Assembly: GCA_020881915.1 (NCBI GenBank)
Contig: JAJFPB010000008.1
Span: forward strand, 372,001-436,000
DNA length: 64,000 nucleotides
Direction of reading: 5' to 3'
From: Paramyrothecium sp. XJ0827
Lineage: Eukaryota > Ascomycota > Sordariomycetes > Hypocreales > Stachybotryaceae
Position numbers and translations under genes: made by a program. Of this stretch, positions 13,331-24,090 are shown piece after piece (the first letter of the stretch is position 1; every line of letters starts with the position of its first letter). A model generated the notes under the pieces. That model did no database searches, had not been told where the DNA came from, and worked only from the letters and a program-made list of their open reading frames with translations.

Positions 13331-14963
13331 GAGTCCTTATACATGATCCTCAAAGGGGTCAGCCCTTGTCCCGTCCAAGCGATGTCGGTCGTGGCGACGA
13401 AACGACAATTCAAGTGTTGTCGGGTGCACAAGAAGGAGAAAAGTAGGGGCATAAGATTAGGTGCGATTTGGTCAGGTACGGCCCTTCTTGTGCGCTAACG
13501 AACGTTATAACGCCGATTGTCTAGTGCTTATATCATGCCTGTACCTCGTGATCAGAAAGCCGTCTCAGAACATCGTAGTAGCCAAAGCGTCTAGGACTTT
13601 GTCAGCAATGGGACATAGATACAAATTATCAGCCCGTACAGATAGAGGCATTGCGAGGTCTTGCGTTTCTGCTCAAAGAGCCTGTGTTTACATTTGCGAT
13701 ACCTGTTATGCAGCAGCCATGGTCAATCTTCAGGGGTCTGGGAAAGCTACCTGTAGGAGTGCCCAAAAACCCAGAGCCAAAAAGAGCACTAATTACCATT
13801 TCCACGTCTTGCACCGTCGTGCTCGTTGCGTGCCCGAAATCAGCCTCCACATTTCTGCCAATCAGCACGATTGTCACAGGTCCATACACTTTCATGGGCA
13901 ACCCGAACACGACCAGACACTTTTCCCCTTTTCTTTTGTCGGTGATGAGTATAATCGACGGCCTCGCCTGCCTTTGCCACCAAAGCCAGGTTTACAGCCA
14001 TGTAATAATAGCTATGGGCTACGATCGGTTCTCAAGACCAACCCGGTCACCCTTTGCAGTCCGCCGCAATTTGCTCTGACCTTGCACCCGTGGGACCGGA
14101 CGTGTGAACGAATGACAGAATAGCAGCTCACTCGGCGGCCGGGACATGTCTGAGACCAACTTGAATGACAATCCGGCGTCCCGAGCCAAAATATGTGTAC
14201 CTTATATAACACACTATCAAGCGACTTGCTGCATTCGCAGGCCTTGGGGCGGAAACAGATAGATTGACATAGCTGTCTGTGGACCTCGGGTAACTGACGA
14301 GAACATCAATTGATTCGCTTCGTCATTGAAAGCCAGCGAGACTCATCTGTTGATGATCCATGGCTATCAGAACGGATTACGGAGAAAGCTCGAGAGCGCA
14401 CACTCCTGTTTGGGGTAGCTCCAGCCCCACTCTGATGCCCCCACCCTGGCCCTTCTTTTACCTCTACTTCTACCGCGACTCCCACCTGCGAAATTTTCGC
14501 ATCAACCTTTTCAGCTCCTCATCAGCTGCTTGTTGCGAACGCGCCACATGCATGCTGCTCGCTGGATCAGCTGCTCCTAGAACTCCTTTCTGTACTTGAA
14601 TGGAGTCTCTGGATCTCGTTCGCCCACAGTTTCCTGGCGTCGCCATGTCATAATCAGGTATGCATCTCATCTTCCAGCCTCTCTATCCCCAAATGCCCAA
14701 GCTTTCACCTCTTCGCCAACCTTCCCTTGGCTTCGCTGTCCCAGCGATGCGTACTACTCCCCTCCGTACAATTTCCCTCTGCAGTGATGACACCTTTTGG
14801 AGCTTAGAGGACCATTCATTTGGGCCTCCGTGTACGCTTAATCCAATAGACTACAACGGTATCTGACGCAGATCAACCATTCTCGTTTTTGCTTAGCTTG
14901 TACCGCGCATCAACGAACCTATGCTGACAAGTTCTGCCTCAGATAACATGATTCGGTCGACCA
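13331..14963. other. Divergent promoter region with unexplained overlapping open frames
   Basis: This 1.6 kb separates ceramide glucosyltransferase (-) from Sen2 (+). It contains overlapping frames at 13461-14123 (+), 13651-14079 (+) and 13629-13910 (-). None has a recognised domain or convincing start and splice structure, so I do not call a gene; a decayed gene is possible. Just before the Sen2 ATG there is an overlapping short upstream frame, listed separately. Confidence 0.5.
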
Positions 14964-14971
14964 ATGGCTGA
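14948..14971 (+). other. Short upstream ORF overlapping the Sen2 start
   Basis: An ATG at 14948 opens a 7-codon frame ending in TGA at 14969-14971. It is out of frame with, and overlaps, the Sen2 ATG at 14964. If the transcript starts upstream of 14948, this would lower Sen2 initiation; if it starts between the two ATGs, the frame is irrelevant. Confidence 0.4.
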
Positions 14972-16673
14972 AATGCAAGCAATTCCCCAGGAGAGGCCTG
15001 CTAATGGACATGTGCAGGAGCAGGCTTCCATGACCAACGGGAAGCCCGGACCCAAGAAAGGGCCCCCTCTGCACCAGATCTATGCGCTCCCTGCTCCGAT
15101 CCGCACATTCCCACTTCCTACCTTTTATCCCAATAACCCCGTCTCCGTCTTCCATGTCGCGTATGCCTGGCTGCAGCAGGTGTTTAGGCCACCTGCAACG
15201 GAGCCGTCCGTAGTCCACCATGGAGTTTGGTCAGCCGGCACCACATCGGTGCACATTACGAACGAAGAGTCCATGAAAGCACTCTGGGAGCAGGGCTTCT
15301 ACGGCAAGGGTAGTCTCAGTCGAAGTGAACCCAACTGGCTCAAACGCGAGGAAGTCCGGCGCGGGCTTCGGCAAGGACATGTCAGTGAGATCATCACTGT
15401 TCAGCGTCGAGAAGATAGAGCACAGGCCAAGTGGGAACGAGCCAGGCTAGAGCAAGAGGCCATTCGCCAAATCAGGCTTTCAGAGGCCCAGCGAACGGTT
15501 CCCGAGGTATCGGCTGAGCTGACCGAAGCCGCCCTGGCCGCCACACCTTTCCTTGCACCCGTCGGTCCTCTCGAGCTCTTAGCTCTCCCCAATTCTGATG
15601 TAGATCTTGTGGATAGAGCACGGCTTCGAGTGTTGGTCAACTCTGATGTTGCGCTGGAAGAAGCGTATCAGAATGGCGACAGTGCTTTTGCGTCCAGAGT
15701 AGCCGACGGTAACTTCCAGAAACTCCCCGGCCTTGCACTGCTTCGGGATGCTTTGGTTAACCAAAAGCTTGACTCGGCAACAGTCGGCGACTCCAACGGG
15801 GTCGTCACGAATGGACCAACCGAAGACAAGCCAAGGTCAGGCTCTCTCTCGCCTTCTAGTGACAGTACCTCAGAAAAGACTGTAAAGCGTCGAAAGAGTG
15901 TACGATTCTCCCCAACTGTAGAATCCACAACGTTTGAAGCATTGGATCCCCCAAGTCCGAATCCGAACGCCTCGAGGCCTTCAAAAGCCAAGCCGTCCAA
16001 TGGCAACGCCATGCCAGGCGAGCAGGACATCCCACCTGCATCCTTGTCACCCCAAGAGGAGGGTAACGGCACACCGAAGCCCGATGCTATTGTCAACAAG
16101 GAACACCTGCAGCTCATGCCAGAGGAAGCTTTCTTCCTGGCGTTTGGTCTGGGAGCTCTGGCTGTCAAGGACCCGGTATCAGGGAAAACGCTGTCCCCAC
16201 TGGAATTGTTCACGCTGTTCCGACAGTATTCCTACTTCCCGCCACGGATTGAGGCAGACGACCCTGAGCTTCAGCCCGACGATAACTTCCTCGTCCATTA
16301 TGCCGTGTACCACCACTTTCGCTCACTTGGTTGGGTCCCTCGTGCGGGTATCAAGTTCGGCGTGGACTGGCTCCTGTATACAAGGGGGCCTGTGTTCGAT
16401 CATGCAGAGTTTGGCTTGATTGTGATTCCGTCATACTCCGACCCTCTATGGGCGGCGTCTGGAAAGATGAGCCAGCACAAGAGTTGGCAGTGGATGCATA
16501 GCATTGTACGAGTACTAGCGCACGTTACCAAAAGTTTGGTGTTTGTGTACGTGGACATACCGCCGCCCTTGAAATTCGACGAGGCTCTCAAGACAGGCTT
16601 CGTCGAGGTTTTCGAGCAGTACAAGGTCCGCGAGGTCATGGTCAAGCGGTGGTCCAGCAACCGCAACCGATAG
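14964..16673 (+). CDS. SEN2: tRNA-splicing endonuclease catalytic subunit Sen2
   Basis: Subunit of the heterotetrameric tRNA-intron endonuclease that cuts the 5' splice site of intron-containing pre-tRNAs. Single exon, 569 residues. The N-terminal part includes the family segment around WEQGFYGKGSLSRSEP (the WxxGFFGKG-type motif), then a long low-complexity linker (about residues 285-380). The C-terminal nuclease domain begins near MPEEAFFLAFGLGAL. The catalytic triad is complete: Tyr472 in LLYTRGP, His480 in VFDHAEF and Lys523 in VTKSLVFV. The spacing Tyr-8-His and the RGPxFxH context are diagnostic for the family, and the length and N-terminal motif separate Sen2 from Sen34. It is the first of three tRNA-processing or charging genes in the window, but is not physically linked to the other two. 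Confidence 0.94.
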   Translation: MAEMQAIPQERPANGHVQEQASMTNGKPGPKKGPPLHQIYALPAPIRTFPLPTFYPNNPVSVFHVAYAWLQQVFRPPATEPSVVHHGVWSAGTTSVHITNEESMKALWEQGFYGKGSLSRSEPNWLKREEVRRGLRQGHVSEIITVQRREDRAQAKWERARLEQEAIRQIRLSEAQRTVPEVSAELTEAALAATPFLAPVGPLELLALPNSDVDLVDRARLRVLVNSDVALEEAYQNGDSAFASRVADGNFQKLPGLALLRDALVNQKLDSATVGDSNGVVTNGPTEDKPRSGSLSPSSDSTSEKTVKRRKSVRFSPTVESTTFEALDPPSPNPNASRPSKAKPSNGNAMPGEQDIPPASLSPQEEGNGTPKPDAIVNKEHLQLMPEEAFFLAFGLGALAVKDPVSGKTLSPLELFTLFRQYSYFPPRIEADDPELQPDDNFLVHYAVYHHFRSLGWVPRAGIKFGVDWLLYTRGPVFDHAEFGLIVIPSYSDPLWAASGKMSQHKSWQWMHSIVRVLAHVTKSLVFVYVDIPPPLKFDEALKTGFVEVFEQYKVREVMVKRWSSNRNR

Positions 16674-17119
16674 GTGGCGGCTTGAAGCGTGTTAGATGGC
16701 TTGGATGCTATGCAATGTGTATATGATTACCTAGGATGGAGGATGTACGGTTGTGGCTATACCCGGGCTTTGGTCGACATAGGCGTCTTGGTTGCAATGT
16801 ATGACATATGTACAGTGTCTTTGATTTGTTGACAAATACGATTCGATTATTGAACTTAACGCTCCAACTTGCTAGCTGTGACATGTACCTTGGCGACTCG
16901 TGCCGTCACAGCCATGCTTGTGAAGGCCGGCCGTGTATCGATCTTGGTTCGATGTGCAGCTCGCAACGGTTAGCGCGGGGCTGGGCACCGTAGCTCGACC
17001 GAGGTTCGGCCCTGAGCTGTCGTCTCTGCCGAGGAGCTCCCCTCGTCCGCAGCCGCCAACCTTCCAAGATCCGACTCGAAGCCAGTTGACGCGCTGGCCG
17101 ACGTCAAATACTGACAACC
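16674..17119. other. Intergenic region between Sen2 and the dioxygenase gene
   Basis: A 446 bp tandem spacer holding the Sen2 3' end and the promoter of the next gene. Nothing else seen. Confidence 0.5.
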
Positions 17120-18769
17120 ATGGCTTCGCTCTTGGTTGCACGTCGCTGTCTGGCCTGCACTGCCCGTGTCACTGCACGACGGCCAGCGATCCGCCTCAAT
17201 GCGCCGCCCATCCGAGCATACAACAGAGCTGCGACTGAGGAGCCGTGGGCATCCCCACGCAGGTCGCAAACCTACACCAAGTTTGCAGACGACGAAGGCG
17301 ATGCGACCAAGCTTGCAGCATTCGAGTGGGTCGAGTTTTCACCTCGCAACGCCAGGAGACCAGTTCGCGTTGCGTGGTCGCCGTCCAAGTCTAGCTCCGT
17401 AATATGGTTGCAGAATGATGGCCACAAGCCCATCGTCGCCGCCACGATCCGCGACGACTGCAAGTGCTCGAAATGCAGGGATCCGGCATCCGGACAGAAG
17501 AGGTACGCCTCGATCGAGGTCGACCCTCAAACAAAATTCTCCCACGTGAGCGCCGTGGAGGATGGCCTCCTTGTTCGATTCGATCGCGGCGTCCCAAGCC
17601 TGAATGAGACCACGCACGAAACCATTGTGCCCTGGGACGTGTTGCTGGAAACCATGGGGATCTTGCCACTCTCCAGGAAGACCAATCCCAACCCGGTCAC
17701 ATACAAGCGAAGGGTCGGTATCGACCATTGGGACGCCGACACACTACCGACTAGGGTCCAGCACATCGACTTCGAAGCCTTTCGTCGCAAGGGGGACGAC
17801 TACTGGAAGGCTGTGAGCGATCTCGTGTCTCTCGGCATCGTGTTCCTCAAGAACGTCCCACTCGACCCCAACTCCATCGTCCATGTTACCGAAACCATTG
17901 GCAACCTCCAGGAGACCTTCTACGGCCGAACGTTTGACGTTCGGGCAAAGCCAAATGCCGAAAACGTCGCGTATACCAGCGAGTACCTCGGCCTCCATCA
18001 GGACTTGCTCTACCTGCACACCACGCCCCAGATCCAATTGCTGCACTGCATGGAGAACTCCTGCGCGGGCGGCGAATCTCTCTTCAGTGATGGAGGGCGC
18101 GTCCTGGAGCTTCTGACCCCCTACACCAAGCCGGGAGAACCGTTGCAGCCCCTCGTCGACGTCAATGTTCCCTACGGCTACCACAAGCACGGCCACAACT
18201 ACCACAAGCGGCACCCCGTCATCTGGCAGCACCAGCAGAAGGAGAAATCCTGCCTGTGGTGGAGCCCGCCCTTCCAAGATGCGTACGCCTGGCCCAGCCA
18301 CGACACGAGGAAGTGGATCGGCGCGGCACGGGTCCTGGAGACGCTCATCAACGACGAAAAGGCCGTCTTCACCCACCGGCTGCAGCCCGGCGAGTGCGTC
18401 CTCTTCGACAACCGCCGCGTCCTGCACGGCCGCCGCGCCTTCGACGCCACCGGCGGCGGGAGCCGCTGGCTGCGCGGCGCCTACATCGCCCCGGACGTCT
18501 TCACGAGCGCGGCGTCGCAGATCCCCTACGAGTTCGCCGAGAAGCGGCGCAAGAGCGAGGGCCTGCTGGTGGACAAGGCCTCGAAGAGCGAGGCGGCCTG
18601 GCGCGTCTGGGCCGAGAGCATGGTCGACGACCTGCGCCTGGAGCACAAGGCCATACGGGATGAGCACGGGCCGGACCGCTATCAGCGATCGAACATGCCA
18701 TCGATGGAGCAAGCGGAGGCCCGGCCGAGGAGTCGCGGCAGGGGCGACAGTAGGTCTTTTCGGAGGTGA
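17120..18769 (+). CDS. Gamma-butyrobetaine dioxygenase-like Fe(II)/2-oxoglutarate oxygenase
   Basis: Likely hydroxylates gamma-butyrobetaine to L-carnitine, the last step of carnitine synthesis; a related substrate cannot be excluded. Single exon, 549 residues, longer than the roughly 390 of the human enzyme because of an N-terminal extension and a basic C-terminal tail. The first 35 residues are Arg/Ala-rich and free of acids, consistent with mitochondrial import. The small N-terminal zinc domain is present: Cys114, Cys116, Cys119 (CKCSKC) with His142 as probable fourth ligand. The TauD-type double-stranded beta-helix contributes the facial triad His293-x-Asp295 (LHQDLLY) and His436 (VLHGRRAF), with a distal Arg for 2-oxoglutarate further on (SRWLRGAY). 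The third exonic quarter is GC-rich. Trimethyllysine dioxygenase, the homologue acting earlier in the pathway, normally lacks the zinc domain. Confidence 0.88.
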   Translation: MASLLVARRCLACTARVTARRPAIRLNAPPIRAYNRAATEEPWASPRRSQTYTKFADDEGDATKLAAFEWVEFSPRNARRPVRVAWSPSKSSSVIWLQNDGHKPIVAATIRDDCKCSKCRDPASGQKRYASIEVDPQTKFSHVSAVEDGLLVRFDRGVPSLNETTHETIVPWDVLLETMGILPLSRKTNPNPVTYKRRVGIDHWDADTLPTRVQHIDFEAFRRKGDDYWKAVSDLVSLGIVFLKNVPLDPNSIVHVTETIGNLQETFYGRTFDVRAKPNAENVAYTSEYLGLHQDLLYLHTTPQIQLLHCMENSCAGGESLFSDGGRVLELLTPYTKPGEPLQPLVDVNVPYGYHKHGHNYHKRHPVIWQHQQKEKSCLWWSPPFQDAYAWPSHDTRKWIGAARVLETLINDEKAVFTHRLQPGECVLFDNRRVLHGRRAFDATGGGSRWLRGAYIAPDVFTSAASQIPYEFAEKRRKSEGLLVDKASKSEAAWRVWAESMVDDLRLEHKAIRDEHGPDRYQRSNMPSMEQAEARPRSRGRGDSRSFRR

Positions 18770-19119
18770 ACAATCTCTGCAAGGAAAAGATAGAATAGTA
18801 AAATACGCGAGACACAACCACAACATTGTCCTTACGTGAAGAAGGCAGCTCTTCTTACAAGAAGGACGCGTTGTGCGTGATGGTGGCAATTCACGCAAGC
18901 ATAGCAAGATATGGTATTTAGATGTGCATATTGTAAATTAACGGACAGCTAGCTGGTGTTCTACAGTGCAAGCAAGAGTTGTTTCGTTGTGTTCCTAAGT
19001 CAGGCATCGTGACAGCGTTCACAGTACTGTCGCCCACGCAAATTGTGCCTCCCGACGCTCATATCTGTACCCTACCAGCGATGGCCCTCCCACCCTCCGT
19101 TGCCCGCAAGCGCCGCAAC
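18770..19119. other. Convergent 3' spacer
   Basis: A 350 bp spacer between the dioxygenase (+) and Sgt1 (-) stop codons. No coding or repeat signal. Confidence 0.5.
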
Positions 19120-20618
19120 TCACCACTTCTTGGCCTCGACGCCATCCGGGGGCGACGTCTCCACGGTGCGCCCCTTGACGTCGTTCCAGTCGGTGCTGAG
19201 GCTGGTGCCGTTGCTCTCGGTGAAGCTCTTCATCATGGCGCGCTGCTGCTCCGGCGAGGCGTTCTTGTAGAGGTTCTTGAAGAAGAAGTTGACGTCCTGG
19301 CCGTCCTCGTCGTCCTCTTCGACGCCAATCGACTCCCAGTTCTTCGCGCCGGAGCGGGACGAGGTTGGGTACGCGGGGCCTGCGGCTGCTGCTGGCTTTG
19401 CTGCCGCCTGGTTGGCGGGCTGGTCTGGTTTCTCGGAAGCTGCTTCCGGAGCGGCGGCGGGTGCCGGGGCATTTGCGTCTGCGGCTTGCACAGCGTTCTG
19501 ACTGGCCTGCTTGGGAGGCTCGGCACTGTGAGGGATTAGTACAAGCGCATTCATGATGGTCGCGAACATAATACTCACGCTTCGTTGTGCTTTTCGGTTG
19601 GTTTGGCCTCGGAAGCTTTGGTTTCACCCCGCAGCTGCGCCCATTTTCCTGGCGTCTTCTTCTTCAGATTGAGCTCAACTTTGTTGGGGGTAACGGTGTA
19701 CTTTGACTCCGACGGCTCGATTTCGCCCCAAAGATCGAGCAAGAACGGCTTCTCGTCGCCGTTCGGGTAGACGACCGGGTCGAGGCGAGCAGAGAAGGGC
19801 AGGAACTCCACCTGGAACTTGGCCTTGTTGATACCCTTGGAGAAGATGGAAACAGACATGTTTGCATTACTTTGGAAGTCCTGCAAACGAAGTGGGGTGT
19901 CGGCTGGGACCACAGGCTTGGGCGCAGCTGCGGTAGTCGTGCTGGGTGCAGATGCTGCCGCTGGCTTTTCCTCGGTGACCTTGGTGTCGGAGTTCAGGTT
20001 GGCGAGTTTTTTCTCTTCGGGTTTGAGGGCTGCCGTAGGCTTCCTGGCCGGGTCATCTGGCTGCAGCTTCTCCATGGCCCTCAGAATCTGCAGTCGTAGA
20101 GTGCTAGCCAGGCGCCAGTCCTTCTTCTTCTCTCCGCTGCTTGCTGCCCCCGCCATGGCTAGAGCACCTCCATTGGCCTCGTTTTCCTTGTGCTCCTCCT
20201 GAGCTTGAGTCATCGCATCTTTCAGGGTTTGCGTCCAGAAGCCTTGCTCGTCGGTCCACTGCTTGGAAATGTCTTCCTTCTCAACCGCAAGCCCACCCTT
20301 GGACAAACGCATCGCGTATAAGCAGCAGCAGTCAGCGTTGGCGAGCTCCCCGAGCCGATAGTAGGCAACGGCACGGCGGTAGTGTGCCTCTATCAGCTGC
20401 TGTCGCTTGTTACGCTGGTACGCTGCGTGCCAGGCGAGGTCGGCATCATCGAGCGACTCGCGGAAGCGGCCCGTATTGATGAGAGCCTTGGAGCGGGCGA
20501 TCAGCCAGGAGGGGTTCAAGGAGCTCTGAAGAGCCTTTGTGAGTTTCTCGATGCCTTCTTCCCATTTCTTGGCCTCAACAGCGGCGAGGCCCTGATAGGC
20601 AAGTGTGACGTGCGACAT
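19120..20618 (-). CDS. SGT1: Sgt1 co-chaperone (TPR-CS-SGS)
   Basis: Hsp90 co-chaperone that links Hsp90 to Skp1-containing SCF and kinetochore assembly. Exon 1 is 20618-19579, intron 19578-19526 (GTGAGT...CACAG, 53 nt), exon 2 19525-19120; the product is 481 residues. The three family modules appear in order. An N-terminal TPR region spans roughly residues 1-130 (AYQGLAAVEAKKWEEGIEKL onward). A central p23-like CS domain spans about 245-335, with FQVEFLPFSARLDP and YTVTPNKVELNLKKK. The C-terminal SGS box runs from NWESIGVEEDDEDGQDVN to the end, with YKNASPEQQRAMMKSF and SNGTSLSTDW. The linkers are Ala/Pro-rich. The intron lies in the CS-SGS linker and restores frame exactly. Confidence 0.95.
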
Positions 20619-21334
20619 TGTGCAGCCCTTTCACCGTGTTGCTCAGGTAGGTTGAGGTGCAAACGCCAAGGCCAGGCTCCAACGATCAGGAAAATCAGAG
20701 GGTACGTGCTTGAAGAGAGAAAAGTAGAATCGCACACTCGTTCTGGGGAGGTTTCTCTGTACCAGCAAGTCCTAGGATTTGAGACGTGACGGGTGTGCAC
20801 TAAGAAGAAGTGGTAATCGTTTCTTGGTGTGACAGTTGGATGAAGTCGAGGTGAGGATGCCTGCCCCCACTTATGTAATGCCACCGTAGAAACTCTCGGA
20901 ATCGCTACGCACACCAACAAACAACCTGTGTCCTTTTTCCACAGCCCGTCAAGGTGAAAGGCTTTTTTTCCCGCAGCAAGATACCTTTATTTTGCAGTGC
21001 AAACTATTTTAAACCCCCTCCTGAAAATAAAAACTCTAAGGAAGAAAAGCATGCAAATGGCAATCTTGTCCCCGTGTGCTGCAACCTTCTCGTCCTGATG
21101 CAAGTTACATTATGTCGAGAGTCGTACTGTGCACCTACAAGGACACGACCTTGGCTAATCACTCACCAAAGACGCAAACACCCACCAAACAAGTCTGGGT
21201 TGCACTCGGTGGCGGTAACGCAGCGCTGTCATGTAGGCACCATAAGCAAATTTCATGACAAGTTAGCACCACTTTTGTAAGTCAAACAGCTCATGAAGCT
21301 AATCATACATCTCATATCGTACAGTCTTTTTTCC
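20619..21334. other. Intergenic region between Erg7 and Sgt1
   Basis: Holds the Sgt1 promoter and the 3' end of lanosterol synthase, both on the minus strand. Only short chance frames. Confidence 0.5.
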
Positions 21335-23692
21335 TTATGTGCGCACCGGCACAACCTTTTCATTGGGGTACTTGGTCGCAAACATGCCCAGCGCCTTGAT
21401 CGTGAAGATGTACTTGTAGTTCGGGTAAACGATAACGCACGACTTGTTGAAGACGCCCTCTGCTCCCGGCTCCTGAAGCCACTCGCCGTTCGCTTGCTGC
21501 CGGTCCACGATGAGTTGGATGCCCTTTCTGATCGGTTCTATGTCCGGATAGTCTGCCTCCATCAAACCAATAAGAGCCCAAGCCGTTTGCACGACGTGTG
21601 AACCGTATGGGTGCTCATGGTATTCCATGGTCTCACAAGCCTAAGCGGATGATTAGTAGAGCTTGAGCCCACGTGGAACGTAATTCTTACCTTGTAGCTT
21701 TCCGACCAACCGCCGTCCTCTCTCTGCTTGGAGAGCAGGAACTTACAACCTTTCCGGCAGGTGACGCTGTTGCTGTACGTCTCGCCGATGGCATGCATAG
21801 CCTCGAGTGCAAACATTGTTGCGTAGGTAAAGCAAATGGCCCAACTTCCGTACCAGCTACCATCGATTCTTTGGTTCGTGCGAATCCAGTTGGTCGCCCT
21901 CTTGATGAACAGCTCAATCTCTGCCGATCGGTAGTCAGGCCAGTACTTGTGGAAAATAGTAAGTGCCTTGACGCATGCTGTCGTGCACTCCGGGTAGTCG
22001 TATTCGATCATGATGCGTCCGAACACCTCGGCAGCGTTGAGCATTTCCATGAACTCGCCGCCACGCCTCTTCTCGTATGACGAGCATGCCCCGTTCTCGT
22101 TTTGGTAGATCAAGAGTGTGTCTACCGCATCATAGATGCGCTGGTCGTTAATGGCTTGTGGATAACCTTCTGCGACCTTCTGCAGCAGTATGACACTCTT
22201 CAAAGCTTCCGAGATGCAGTCACTGACTCCATAGCCCTGGTCCTTGTTGCTAAAAGGCCAGCCGCCCTTCCGTTGCTGGCGGTAGCATTTGTCTTGCTCT
22301 ACGCAATTCTCGCGGATTTGCTGCTGCTCCAGGTAATTAAGCGCCTTGGTAAGCATGGGTCGCCACCGGTCATCATTGTGCAGGCCTGCATAATACACGG
22401 CCTGGATAAGGAAGGCAGTGTCCCAACATTGGACTCCGTTCGTGCCATTGCAGAACATGCCTTCCTTGTTCACCCACAGGTATTCCTCTAGACGTTCAAT
22501 GTGCCTCTTGACGTTGAATGCCTCGGGTCCATCCTTGATGTAACATACCAACGTATTCATCGGCGCGTTTACGGGTGCGAGGTTGGCGTATCCGGTGTTG
22601 GCATCTTCCATGTCAACCAATTCACTGACCCATGACTCGGCCCAGTCCTTGATGGAGTCTGAGCGTAGATAAGGATTCCAAACGTTGACCAGGAACCAGT
22701 TGGCAGTGTTCAGGAGCCACGACTTTGGATGGTAGTTGTCCACTGGGGAGATACTGTTCCGGTGGCTGGCCCAGTTGATTGACGCATGAGGCTGGACGAA
22801 AAGCTCCTGCTTCAAACCCCTGATAATGTCGTTTTCTTCCATACTCCACTGCCTCGAGTAGATAAAGCTCATAGGCAGGAAGACTTGTCGCATATGAATC
22901 CACCACCTCCATGGCGCTATTGGTACCCAATCAGGCAGTAGCCAGACCTCGGGGGGGACTGGATTGACAATATCCCAAGGCACCACGCCCAGCACTGCGA
23001 GCCAGAATTTTGCCCAGTGCGGAGAATTGACGGAGCCTCCCAGCTTGTGGAGGGTGCCACGGGCCTTGACCATGACCGGATCATCGGGATCGACGCCGAC
23101 GAGACGCAGCGTCGTGTAGTTCAAGGTGATACCCATGACGCTGCTGTCTCCCTCGGTATGCAAGCCCCAGCCGCCATCTTCAGGGTGCGCTCGCGCTGTG
23201 AGATAATTCTTGATCTCTGTGGCATAGGCGGAGGGGATGGGCGTGTTGGTAGCGGACCAGGCTATCACGATCCCGGGTAGCAGAAACATCGGTCCTCCAT
23301 ACTCGCAGCCCCAGTGGCCCGAGGGCAATTGAAGCTTCTCAAACAAAGTGAGCCCATTCTTCGCGACATCTAGCGTGCTCTGAGGCGTTGGTAGCGTGGG
23401 CAGGCCCTGGCCCGTTGTTAGGAGAGACTGTTTGACGGGTTGGATCACTTCTTACCAGCGGCAGACCAAGATACCACTTCTCGGCATGGCTTTGGGGCCA
23501 GGATTTTGCGGCCTCGTCATCCTCCAAGTAATGCCAGGTGTGTCGGCTTTCGTCGTCTCTTAGCCTCCAGCGGGTCACGTCGGTCTTGACACCGACTTTA
23601 GGTCGTTTGGGCGTTCCCTGGAGGTCACCGGCATCACCATTGCGCTTCCGCGCCTTTGTCGTGCCGTTAGAGCGGCCTGAAGTCGACGCCAT
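21335..23692 (-). CDS. ERG7: Lanosterol synthase (oxidosqualene cyclase)
   Basis: Cyclises 2,3-oxidosqualene to lanosterol in ergosterol synthesis at the ER and lipid droplets. Exons are 23692-23456, 23406-21691 and 21640-21335; introns are 49 nt (branch CTAAC, acceptor CCAG) and 50 nt; 752 residues, normal length. QW-type repeats occur, including LPSGHWGCEYGGPMF and DGSWYGSWAICFTYAT, which fits the terpene synthase signature. The catalytic acid is Asp475 in VSDCISEAL, where most cyclases have DCTAE. NKSCVI near the C-terminus matches the lanosterol-synthase NKSC(A)I segment, which I recall is replaced in fungal protostadienol synthases, so lanosterol synthase is favoured over a helvolic-acid enzyme. 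The neighbours are housekeeping genes, not a triterpene cluster. An upstream alternative start at 23770 would add 26 residues; 23692 is preferred. Confidence 0.93.
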
Positions 23693-24090
23693 AATGAATC
23701 TGAGTCTTAATTCGCAACAAAAGCTCAGTAAAATGGTCAAGATGAGCCGCCTCAATTGAGTTGAGGTCAACGTTGAAAGTAGGCCACTTCTCCCTTGGCT
23801 ACTAGGGGCGAGCCCAAGGGGTTAATCGATAAAGCTTGCAGCAATGGCGGCTGCGAACACGAACACGAAAGAATCCGCTAGCGACATCTTCCTTCCTGCG
23901 TCTGGTGGCATTATCACATGCACCTGCCTTGCGCGTCTAGCAAATGTCTCTAGGATGGCAATGGCATTGCATTTGGAATGTTCGCATAGAACTCAACACT
24001 GCGTCGTTTCGCTGGAGTCAGTAAGCGGATCTTACCTTATCGCCAACGGATCAGTCCCGTCGAAAATCCATCCTGCATAGTGAGCGAATC
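23693..24090. promoter_or_regulatory. Divergent Erg7/Spo11 promoter region
   Basis: A 398 bp region between the start codons of lanosterol synthase (-) and Spo11 (+). It must carry both promoters, unless the Spo11 gene has an unrecognised upstream exon here. No clear TATA box. Confidence 0.45.

Noticed and set aside
17744..18907. 387-codon antisense frame opposite the dioxygenase gene
   Set aside because: It is a GC3-driven shadow of the real gene, without a recognisable domain and without support from the Fe/2-oxoglutarate motifs, which lie on the plus strand.
21335..23692. Sterol cyclase as part of a helvolic-acid-type triterpene cluster
   Set aside because: The NKSC-type C-terminal segment is of the lanosterol type, and the neighbours (Sgt1, Spo11, Yar1) are housekeeping genes with no P450, acyltransferase or dehydrogenase set.
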